11,395 nucleotides of DNA from Acidimicrobiia bacterium. GTDB taxonomy: Bacteria; Actinomycetota; Acidimicrobiia; Spongiisociales; SHLN01. Of the stretch, positions 5,997-11,395 are shown one piece after another; position 1 is the stretch's first letter; each line of letters starts with the position of its first letter. The notes under the pieces were generated by a model. It did no database searches. It was not told the origin of the DNA and worked only from the letters and a program-made list of their open reading frames with translations. Made by a program: the position numbers and the translations under genes. The stretch spans positions 1 through 11,395 of the forward strand of contig SHLN01000064.1 in the NCBI GenBank assembly GCA_004283105.1, written 5' to 3'.

Positions 5997-7168
5997 AGCT
6001 GTTTGCCCTCATCCTCGCCCTGGCCTTGCTGGTGCTCGGGGCGGTCATCCGGGCCGCCGGAGCCTCCGTTGTTCGAACCTCGCGTGCCGACGCCCTGCAC
6101 GACGCCGCCGAAGGTGACTCCCGGGCCGCCCGCGTCGCAGAGGTGCTCGATGATCGGGCAATCATTCAGCCGGCACTCGGCACTGTGACCACGATCCTGC
6201 TGGTGGCGGCGGCCGTTCCCGCCGCCTGGGCGCTCACCCAGCAGCTGAGCGGGGTGGCGCTCCTGGTGGGGCTGGCGGCGCTCGGGTTTGCGCTGGTCCT
6301 GTTTGGTGATTTATTGCCGCGCAGCTGGGGGCGCGGTCACCCGCGGCGTCTCTCCTACCGGTTCTCCCGCCTCCTGGCGGCCTCGGTCCGTCTCGGCAGC
6401 CGGGCCGTCGACCTCGTCGCCGAGGACGAGGAAGAGGAAGACGACGCCCTTGGCCCCGATGAGGAGGCCGCCCAGGAAGAAGCCGAACGCGAGCTCATCT
6501 CGTCGGTGCTCGAGTTCAGCGACGCGGTCGTGCGCGAGGTGATGGTGCCCCGCCCCGACATGACGTCGATCAGCGAAGCGGCCTCGTCCGACGAGGCCGT
6601 CGACCTCAGTTTGGCGGAAGGAGTGTCCCGCATCCCGGTGACCCGGGGCGGCCCCGACGACATCGTCGGGATCCTCTACGCCCGCGACCTTCTTGCACTC
6701 ATGGACTCGGGAGTGGCGGCCAAGGCGGTCGGAGAGCTGATGCGACCCGGCTATTACGTGCCCGAGACGAAGCGGATCTCCGAGCTGCTGCGTGAGATGC
6801 AGGCCAACCAGGTCCACATGGCGGTCGTGGTAGATGAGTTCGGGGGAACCGCCGGCCTCGTCACCATCGAGGACATCATCGAAGAGCTGGTCGGCGAGAT
6901 CGCCGATGAGTTCGACGAAGCCGAGGAGCTGATTACCGAGGTAGACGGCGGCTACCTGGTTGATGCCCGCCTCCCCGTCGACGATCTCGGGGACCTCTTC
7001 GACGTCGAGTTCCCGGACCACGAGTGGGACACCGTCGGCGGTCTTGTGCTGGCGCTGGCCGGCCGGGTGCCGAAGGAGGGCGAGCAGTTCGAGCACGATG
7101 GCGTGCTGTTCACGACCGATCGCGTGCAGGGCCGACGGGTGGCACGCGTGCTCTGCCGCCGCACATGA
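5993..7168 (+). CDS. CNNM/CorC (HlyC)-family CBS-domain membrane protein
   Basis: This 391-residue membrane protein belongs to the CNNM/CorC family linked to divalent cation (Mg2+) transport. The N-terminal part has three membrane segments (about 2-20, 61-82, 87-106), then comes an unusually acidic linker (143-167), a CBS pair (about 184-240 and 251-305, with MVPRPDM, SRIPVTRG, MAVVVDEFGGTAGLVTIEDIIEELVGEI), and the C-terminal CorC_HlyC domain (about 315-388, WDTVGGLVLALAGRVPKEG). The cytoplasmic half is highly typical. The DUF21 half is weak: the usual S-x-x-E motif of the first helix reads RAAGAS, and the usual GExxPK reads GDLLPR. It may have changed transport ability or serve as a regulator. 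The GTG start overlaps the ybeY stop by 4 bases, with GAAGG about 12 bases upstream. Confidence 0.9.
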   Translation: MKLFALILALALLVLGAVIRAAGASVVRTSRADALHDAAEGDSRAARVAEVLDDRAIIQPALGTVTTILLVAAAVPAAWALTQQLSGVALLVGLAALGFALVLFGDLLPRSWGRGHPRRLSYRFSRLLAASVRLGSRAVDLVAEDEEEEDDALGPDEEAAQEEAERELISSVLEFSDAVVREVMVPRPDMTSISEAASSDEAVDLSLAEGVSRIPVTRGGPDDIVGILYARDLLALMDSGVAAKAVGELMRPGYYVPETKRISELLREMQANQVHMAVVVDEFGGTAGLVTIEDIIEELVGEIADEFDEAEELITEVDGGYLVDARLPVDDLGDLFDVEFPDHEWDTVGGLVLALAGRVPKEGEQFEHDGVLFTTDRVQGRRVARVLCRRT

Positions 7169-8037
7169 AGTCAGGGTTCGTTGCCGTCGTCGGGCGGCCA
7201 AATGTCGGCAAGTCCACGCTCGTGAACGCCGCCGTCGGGAAGAAGGTGGCGATCACCTCGCCGCGGCCCCAGACCACCCGCAACACCATTCGGGGTGTCG
7301 TGCACGGCGAGGCGTTCCAACTCGTGCTCGTCGACTCACCAGGCCTCCACAAACCTAAGAACGCTCTCGGAGAACGACTCAACCGTCTCGTATACGGCTC
7401 CCTGGCCGAGTCCGACGCCGCCTTGTTCGTTCTCGACGCCACCTCACCGATTGGCCCCGGTGATCGGCTCATTGCCGAGCGACTGCGCGAGTCGGGCATC
7501 CAGACGGTGGTAGCCGTCAACAAGACCGACCTTGGCGACAAAGACGCGGTGATCTCACAGTTAGGCCATGCCGGGGAGTGGGATTTCGCCGCGTATGTAC
7601 CCGTCAGCGCCCTCACGGGTGAGAACGTCGACCTGGTAGTTGAGGAGCTGGCCTCGCTCATGCCCGAGGGGCCGGCCTACTTCCCGACCGAGATGGTCAC
7701 CGACCAGCCCGAGCAAACGGTGATCGGTGAGCTGGTGCGCGAGAAGTATCTCGCCAGGCTCCGGGAGGAACTGCCGCATTCGCTCACGGTGTCCGTCGAA
7801 GACATCGAGGAGAGGCCCAACGGCACGACCTACATCAGTGCGCGGGTCATCGTCGAGCGCGACTCCCAGAAGGGCATCGTCATCGGCAAGGGCGGGGAGA
7901 TGCTCAAGACTGTCGGAGCGGAAGCAAGAGCCGAGATCGAGGCGCTGCTCGGCACATCGGTGTTCCTCGAATTGCGGGTCAAAGTCGAGAAGGGCTGGCA
8001 GGACAAGCCCCAGCTCCTGGACCGACTGGGGTTCTAG
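7165..8037 (+). CDS. era: GTPase Era
   Basis: Era is an essential GTPase that binds the 3' end of 16S rRNA and checkpoints 30S assembly. The 290 residues contain all G motifs: G1 GRPNVGKS (10-17), the PQTTRN switch I segment with G2 Thr (35-40), G3 DSPG (57-60), G4 NKTD (119-122) and G5 SAL (148-150). The C-terminal KH domain carries GIVIGKGGEMLKTVG (237-251), which contacts the anti-Shine-Dalgarno region. ATG 7165 is selected rather than the upstream in-frame GTG at 7024 because it gives the standard N-terminus (KSGFVAVVGRPNVGKS) and an ATGA overlap with the previous stop. No Shine-Dalgarno is seen, so translation is probably coupled. recO often follows era, but here a PIG-L gene does. Confidence 0.97.
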   Translation: MKSGFVAVVGRPNVGKSTLVNAAVGKKVAITSPRPQTTRNTIRGVVHGEAFQLVLVDSPGLHKPKNALGERLNRLVYGSLAESDAALFVLDATSPIGPGDRLIAERLRESGIQTVVAVNKTDLGDKDAVISQLGHAGEWDFAAYVPVSALTGENVDLVVEELASLMPEGPAYFPTEMVTDQPEQTVIGELVREKYLARLREELPHSLTVSVEDIEERPNGTTYISARVIVERDSQKGIVIGKGGEMLKTVGAEARAEIEALLGTSVFLELRVKVEKGWQDKPQLLDRLGF

Positions 8038-8888
8038 TGCTGGCGCTCTCCAATCCGGGGGCCCAGATCTATGTTCCCGACGGAGTCGGGTCCGATGAGG
8101 CGGTGGCCCGCACCACCCACCTCGCCGTCGGCGCCCATCCCGACGACATTCCGATCATGGCCGTAGACGGCATTGTCGAGTGTTTTGACAGAAGCGACAG
8201 GTGGTTCCTCGGGGTCACCGTCACCGACGGCGCCGGCAGCCCTCGCGCCGGCACGTACCGCGACCTCGGCGACGATGAGATGCGGGAGGTCCGGATGGGA
8301 GAGGAGCAGAAGGCGGCGGCCCTCGGTGAGTACAGCGCTGTGGTGCTGCTCGACTACCCGAGCCAGGCCGCCAAGGACCCGGCGAATGAGACGGTCGTTG
8401 CCGATCTCGTTGGCGTCATTGGTGACGCCCGACCGGAGGTCGTGTACACGCACAATCTGGCCGACAAGCATGACACCCATGTGGCCGTCGCACTGCGGAC
8501 GCTGGCGGCGATCCGGAGTCTTCCTGCCGATCGGCGACCCGGCGCCCTCTACGGATGCGAGGTGTGGCGGGATCTCGATTGGATGGTCGACGATGACAAG
8601 GTGACCTTCGATGTGACGAGCCACAGTGAGCTGATCGGGCGCATGCTGGCGTCGTACGAGTCACAGCTGAGCGGTGGAAGGCGTTACGACCTCGGCGTGA
8701 ACGGCCGCAGCCTGGCGCACGCCGTATTCTCGGACCCGTACGTGACCTCGGTTCCCGGCCGTCACGCGTATGCCATGAATCTCACGCCCTTGATTGCAGA
8801 CGATTCGGTTGACATACCGGCCTATGTTGCCGGTCATGTCGAGCGGTTGCGCTCGGACACACTCGATCGGATCGACCGGGTCCGGTAG
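8037..8888 (+). CDS. PIG-L (LmbE)-family deacetylase
   Basis: This 283-residue protein is a member of the PIG-L/LmbE zinc deacetylase superfamily, which removes acetyl groups from GlcNAc-type substrates (MshB and Mca in mycothiol metabolism are relatives). The Rossmann-like start holds VGAHPDDIPIM, where H34, D36 and D37 match the AHPDD catalytic and metal residues, but the usual Glu two positions later is Pro39. THNLADKHDTH (138-148) supplies the second metal motif, with H145 and H148 in the place of the usual HPDH. GCEVWRDLDW (173-182) suggests a sugar-specific subgroup, but I cannot name the substrate. The GTG start shares a base with the era stop (TAGTG), with GGGG a few bases upstream. 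It ends the coupled operon, facing the ABC permease. Confidence 0.85.
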   Translation: MLALSNPGAQIYVPDGVGSDEAVARTTHLAVGAHPDDIPIMAVDGIVECFDRSDRWFLGVTVTDGAGSPRAGTYRDLGDDEMREVRMGEEQKAAALGEYSAVVLLDYPSQAAKDPANETVVADLVGVIGDARPEVVYTHNLADKHDTHVAVALRTLAAIRSLPADRRPGALYGCEVWRDLDWMVDDDKVTFDVTSHSELIGRMLASYESQLSGGRRYDLGVNGRSLAHAVFSDPYVTSVPGRHAYAMNLTPLIADDSVDIPAYVAGHVERLRSDTLDRIDRVR

Positions 8889-8892
8889 CGTC

Positions 8893-8917
8893 GGGGGTGT
8901 TCGCGAACCTCACTCCC
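8893..8917 (+). terminator. Weak hairpin between convergent operons
   Basis: GGGGGTG (8893-8899) can pair with CACTCCC (8911-8917), including one G-U pair, around an 11-base loop that contains the DNA palindrome TTCGCGAA (8900-8907). It sits in the 21-base gap between the PIG-L stop and the permease stop and overlaps the permease's last codons. No T tract follows, so intrinsic termination is doubtful. It could instead block readthrough or mark a Rho-dependent end. Confidence 0.25.
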
Positions 8918-9659
8918 AGCGAAAGAAGCGGAGTCCGAGTCCAGCGCTGGCGACGCTGATAGCGCCGAAGATCAACCAGGACGGGCCGGCGTCCAGGCCG
9001 AGCCAGGCATCGTGCATCATTCGCACGGCGTGCCAGAGCGGCGTGAGTTCGCCCACCGTCTGCATGCCGCCGGTGAGGACTTCCGGTGGCGGTCCGGCGC
9101 CTCCCACCATCAGCATCACGAACCACACGAGCATGCCGACCGCCTGGGCGGCGCGGGCCGTTGGGAACACGCCCCCGAGGAAGATCCCGAAGGCCGAGAA
9201 ACCAAGAACGAGCAGGACGAAGATCCCCGGAACTGCCAGGGGGGTCTCGGCCCAAGCAAAGTCGTAGGCAACCCACGCGGCTCCGATGAGCAGCACGGCG
9301 CTCACCGCAGACAGGACGAAGGCGACGGCCACTTCGGCGCCGGCCACCGCCCAGGCGTTCACCGATGAGGCGTGGAATCGCTTGAGGACGCCCCGCTCCC
9401 GATTCCCGGCCAGGTGGGTGGGAATGCTGATCACGCATACCGAAGCCACCACCAGTGCCAGGTAGGCGGGCACGTAGTACGTCATCGGTCCGACCCCGCG
9501 GTACACGACTTCTTCGCCGGGCCGGGTGGCCTCGTTCCCGAACACGCCGCCGAGCACGAACAGGATCACGAGCGGCAATGCCAGTGAGAACACCACGGTC
9601 ATCGGTTCGCGCAGGAACAGCTTCAGCTCCACCCACGACAGCCGCATCAGCGTCCGCAT
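8910..9659 (-). CDS. ABC-2 type exporter permease
   Basis: This 249-residue inner-membrane permease is of the ABC-2 type, partner of the ATPase encoded just upstream. Six hydrophobic segments are visible (about 21-39, 58-80, 103-131, 143-166, 170-188, 226-244). The cytoplasmic motif NRERGVLKRF (86-95) matches the family ERGTLKRL coupling segment, and a GGAGPPPEVLTG loop lies before the last helix, as in many DrrB-like exporters. The ATG start is separated from the ATPase stop by a single base, with GGGGAG (complement of 9667-9672) as Shine-Dalgarno. Such pairs export drugs, lipids or polysaccharides; nothing in the sequence fixes the substrate. The gene converges with the PIG-L gene. Confidence 0.9.
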   Translation of the reverse strand: MRTLMRLSWVELKLFLREPMTVVFSLALPLVILFVLGGVFGNEATRPGEEVVYRGVGPMTYYVPAYLALVVASVCVISIPTHLAGNRERGVLKRFHASSVNAWAVAGAEVAVAFVLSAVSAVLLIGAAWVAYDFAWAETPLAVPGIFVLLVLGFSAFGIFLGGVFPTARAAQAVGMLVWFVMLMVGGAGPPPEVLTGGMQTVGELTPLWHAVRMMHDAWLGLDAGPSWLIFGAISVASAGLGLRFFRWE

Positions 9660-9660
9660 G

Positions 9661-10563
9661 TCACGTCTCCCCGCCGGTGATCGTGAGAAACACGTCTTCC
9701 AGGGTGGAGCGCTTCACCGAAAGGTCGAGCGGGGCGAGACCGTGTGCGACCAGTCCGGCGGCCACCTTCGCCAGCACCGGGCCGGATCCCATGATCGACA
9801 CCCGCCGGCCCTCCCGGTCGACCGAGTCGACCTCGTCGATGGCCGAGAGGAAGCTCACGTCGTCGCGGTCGGTCGTGAACGTCACCTCGGCCTGGCCGCC
9901 GAAGCGCTCGATGAGACCGGCGGGAGTGTCGATGGCAGCCACGCGCCGGTCGTTGATGACGGCAATGCGGTCGCAGAGCGTCTCGGCCTCGTCCATGAAG
10001 TGCGTCACCAGGACGACGGTGGAGCCGCCGTCACGAATCTGGCGCACGAGGTCCCAGGTCACCCGCCGCGAGAGGGGATCGAGACCGGTGGTCATTTCGT
10101 CGAGGAACACGAGCCGCGGTGAGTTGACTACGGCCAGGGCGACGAAGAGGCGCTGCTGCTGTCCACCCGACAGGCTTCCGAACTGGGCGTCTCGCTTCTC
10201 GGTGAGCCCCCACTGCTCCAGGACGCTCTCCCATGGTGCCCCTCCCACCGCAAGAGATGAGAAAAGATCCAGTGCCTCCCACACCTTCATGCGGTCGGGC
10301 AGGGCCGACTCCTGCAGCTGCGATCCGATGTGTCGCCGCAGGTGGGAGGCCTGGTGTCGTGGATCAAACCCGAGCACGGCCAGGTCGCCTGCGTCCGCCT
10401 TGCGAAGCCCCTGGAGACACTCGACGGTCGTCGTCTTGCCGGCACCGTTCGGGCCGAGGATCCCGAAGATCTCTCCCTGCTCTACTGAGAAGCTGACGTC
10501 GTCAACGGCGACGAAGTCACCGTACCGCTTGTGAAGATGGTCGACTTCGACAACAGAAGGCAT
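9661..10563 (-). CDS. ABC transporter ATP-binding protein (DrrA-like)
   Basis: This 300-residue ATPase powers the ABC-2 permease that follows. The nucleotide-binding domain is complete: Walker A GPNGAGKT (37-44), Q-loop Gln82 (GSQLQES), signature LSGGQQQR (131-138), Walker B LVFLDE with catalytic E156, D-loop GLDPLSR, and H-loop His188 (VTHFMDEAE). Residues about 225-300 form the extra C-terminal domain of exporter ATPases, closing with STLEDVFLTITG (286-297), where LEDVFL is the hallmark. ATG 10563 gives the standard N-terminus; the nearest purine stretch (AAAGG) is too far upstream to be a good Shine-Dalgarno. A 70-base gap separates it from the preceding minus-strand gene. I see no convincing promoter there, only an AT-containing GGAATTCC palindrome (10621-10628). 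Confidence 0.95.
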   Translation of the reverse strand: MPSVVEVDHLHKRYGDFVAVDDVSFSVEQGEIFGILGPNGAGKTTTVECLQGLRKADAGDLAVLGFDPRHQASHLRRHIGSQLQESALPDRMKVWEALDLFSSLAVGGAPWESVLEQWGLTEKRDAQFGSLSGGQQQRLFVALAVVNSPRLVFLDEMTTGLDPLSRRVTWDLVRQIRDGGSTVVLVTHFMDEAETLCDRIAVINDRRVAAIDTPAGLIERFGGQAEVTFTTDRDDVSFLSAIDEVDSVDREGRRVSIMGSGPVLAKVAAGLVAHGLAPLDLSVKRSTLEDVFLTITGGET

Positions 10564-10633
10564 GGTGGAATAAGCCTTTCGGTTTGAGTGTGCCCGGTGC
10601 GGAACGGGTCGACCAGGGCCGGAATTCCTTAGG

Positions 10634-11395
10634 TCAGATGGTTGTGAGCAGAGCGGTTTGTCGGGCCCGCTCGGCCAAATCGAGCCAGAGGCGGGCGGAG
10701 CCCGGGTGCTCGGTGGCGATCCGCTCCCAGCGGGGCGCCGCCACCTCGTACATCACGCGCAGCAGGCCAGACATCTCGGGATCGTCGAGCCACTCGGGTG
10801 GGACCACACGGTCCGGGAGCGAGCCGCTGCCGAGTGAGTCCAGCGTCGCCTTCATCACGACCCGCCCGCTCCACACCGACAGCATGAAGTCGGGGAGGGG
10901 AGCGGGTGGCTCGATGGGCCCGTAGCCGTCCTCACCCGGAGCGAACAGCCCCTCGGTGCCCTCGGTGAGCACCGGAGCAGGCCGGAGCCGGTCGCCCAGC
11001 TCGAGGAGCGTCAACCTGGCCGGCTCGGCCGCAGGCCGCTCGGGCGGGTGGCAGCGGCCGGCCGCTTCCAGCCAGGGAACGGCCCAGTGGAGCAAGCGGT
11101 CCCCGAGCAGAAACCGCCGGTCGGCATAGGCCCGTGTGGCGATGTGGGCTTCGTCCTGCTGCCAGGCCTCGGCCTCGGCCTTGGCAAGGGCGGCACCGAG
11201 CCGGCAAAGGTCGGCGAGGTCCCGCTCCCCGAATTCGTAGCCCCAATAGCGGGCCCGCCGCTCCAGGTCGTCGTCCGGCACGAAATAGCGGACCACCGCT
11301 TCTTCGGTGGGCGGCAGGTCGGCCCACAGGGCGGGGTGGCGGGCCGGCGCCCATTCCTGGGTGAGGTCGGCCCACAGGACCGCCTCGGCCGAGGC
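10634..11395 (-). CDS. Unrecognised protein, C-terminal 253 residues (5' end outside window)
   Basis: I do not recognise this gene. The frame stays open from its TGA (10636-10634) to the window edge, and the extra codons upstream of the GTG at 11296 keep strong third-position G/C. The gene therefore probably begins outside the window, although a start at 11296 (VVRYFVPDDD) cannot be excluded. The product looks soluble and mostly helical, rich in Trp, Arg, Glu and Pro, with no signal peptide or membrane segment in view. Visible segments include RARYWGYEFGERDLADLCRL, LLHWAVPWLEAAGRC, a Pro-rich loop (GPIEPPAPLPD) and a closing helix LWLDLAERARQTALL. Near the visible N-terminus LWADL occurs twice, 16 residues apart. 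It is on the same strand as the ABC genes and may share their transcript. Confidence 0.7.
   Translation of the reverse strand, partial: ASAEAVLWADLTQEWAPARHPALWADLPPTEEAVVRYFVPDDDLERRARYWGYEFGERDLADLCRLGAALAKAEAEAWQQDEAHIATRAYADRRFLLGDRLLHWAVPWLEAAGRCHPPERPAAEPARLTLLELGDRLRPAPVLTEGTEGLFAPGEDGYGPIEPPAPLPDFMLSVWSGRVVMKATLDSLGSGSLPDRVVPPEWLDDPEMSGLLRVMYEVAAPRWERIATEHPGSARLWLDLAERARQTALLTTI
11316..11378 (-). repeat. 15-bp direct repeat in the partial gene
   Basis: AGGTCGGCCCACAGG occurs exactly at 11316-11330 and 11364-11378, 48 bases (16 codons) apart and in the same frame. On the minus strand each copy encodes LWADL. It may be the remnant of a tandem 16-residue duplication, or the first copies of a Trp-containing peptide repeat that continues outside the window. 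Confidence 0.75.

Noticed and set aside
7024..7164. Upstream start for era at GTG 7024
   Set aside because: The 47 extra residues are Arg-rich out-of-frame translation of the CNNM C-terminus; Era begins just before GRPNVGKS.
6311..7201. Minus-strand open frame of 296 codons opposite the CNNM-like gene
   Set aside because: It is the shadow of a gene with strong CBS and CorC_HlyC motifs; its product has His/Asp-rich antisense composition.
9455..10534. Plus-strand open frame of 359 codons opposite the ABC ATPase
   Set aside because: The minus strand carries Walker A, signature and Walker B motifs here; the plus-strand product is Ser/Arg/Thr-rich without domains.
10564..10633. Possible terminator (CCCG/CGGG inverted repeat near 10590-10606) before the ABC genes
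   Set aside because: It has only four paired bases with a long loop and no T tract; not enough to call.
1..11395. tRNA, rRNA, CRISPR array, insertion sequence, prophage or defence genes
   Set aside because: I saw no regularly spaced repeats, transposase or integrase motifs, or RNA gene signatures; base and codon use are uniform and coding is nearly continuous.

Overview
The window is about 11.4 kb of GC-rich, gene-dense bacterial DNA with no gene-free stretch longer than about 100 bases. It suggests an actinobacterium. The clues are a BldD-type regulator, GTG starts, strong G/C at third codon positions, and Thr-rich linkers on an extracytoplasmic domain. The Thr linkers and gene order lean towards an Acidimicrobiia-like lineage rather than Streptomyces or Mycobacterium, but that is inference and uncertain.

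Left part (1-1985, + strand): the C-terminal end of DnaJ, then RsmE (16S rRNA m3U1498 methyltransferase). After a short gap with a candidate promoter come a BldD-like regulator with an intact c-di-GMP binding signature and a HIT-family nucleotide hydrolase.

Middle (2063-8888, + strand): a tightly packed run of PhoH/YbeZ-type ATPase, a membrane HD phosphodiesterase of the PgpH family, the YbeY endoribonuclease, a CNNM/CorC-like CBS protein, the Era GTPase and a PIG-L-type deacetylase. Each stop overlaps the next start (ATGA, GTGA, GTGA, ATGA, TAGTG), which indicates one translationally coupled operon. phoH-pgpH-ybeY-CNNM-era is a recurring bacterial neighbourhood. RsmE, YbeY and Era all act on the small ribosomal subunit, while the HD protein would degrade c-di-AMP.

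Right part (8910-11395, - strand): an ABC exporter pair (ATPase then ABC-2 permease, 1 base apart) convergent with the first operon, then the 3' part of an unrecognised gene that runs off the window.

The most unusual item is in the HD phosphodiesterase. A PASTA domain, a fold known for binding peptidoglycan fragments or beta-lactams in cell-wall kinases and PBPs, is inserted in the middle of its extracytoplasmic sensor domain and is framed by two polythreonine linkers. This would let a cell-wall signal act directly on c-di-AMP turnover. The second notable item is the BldD homologue with a complete RxD-x8-RxxD c-di-GMP motif 1.4 kb upstream, which puts two cyclic-dinucleotide nodes in one locus.
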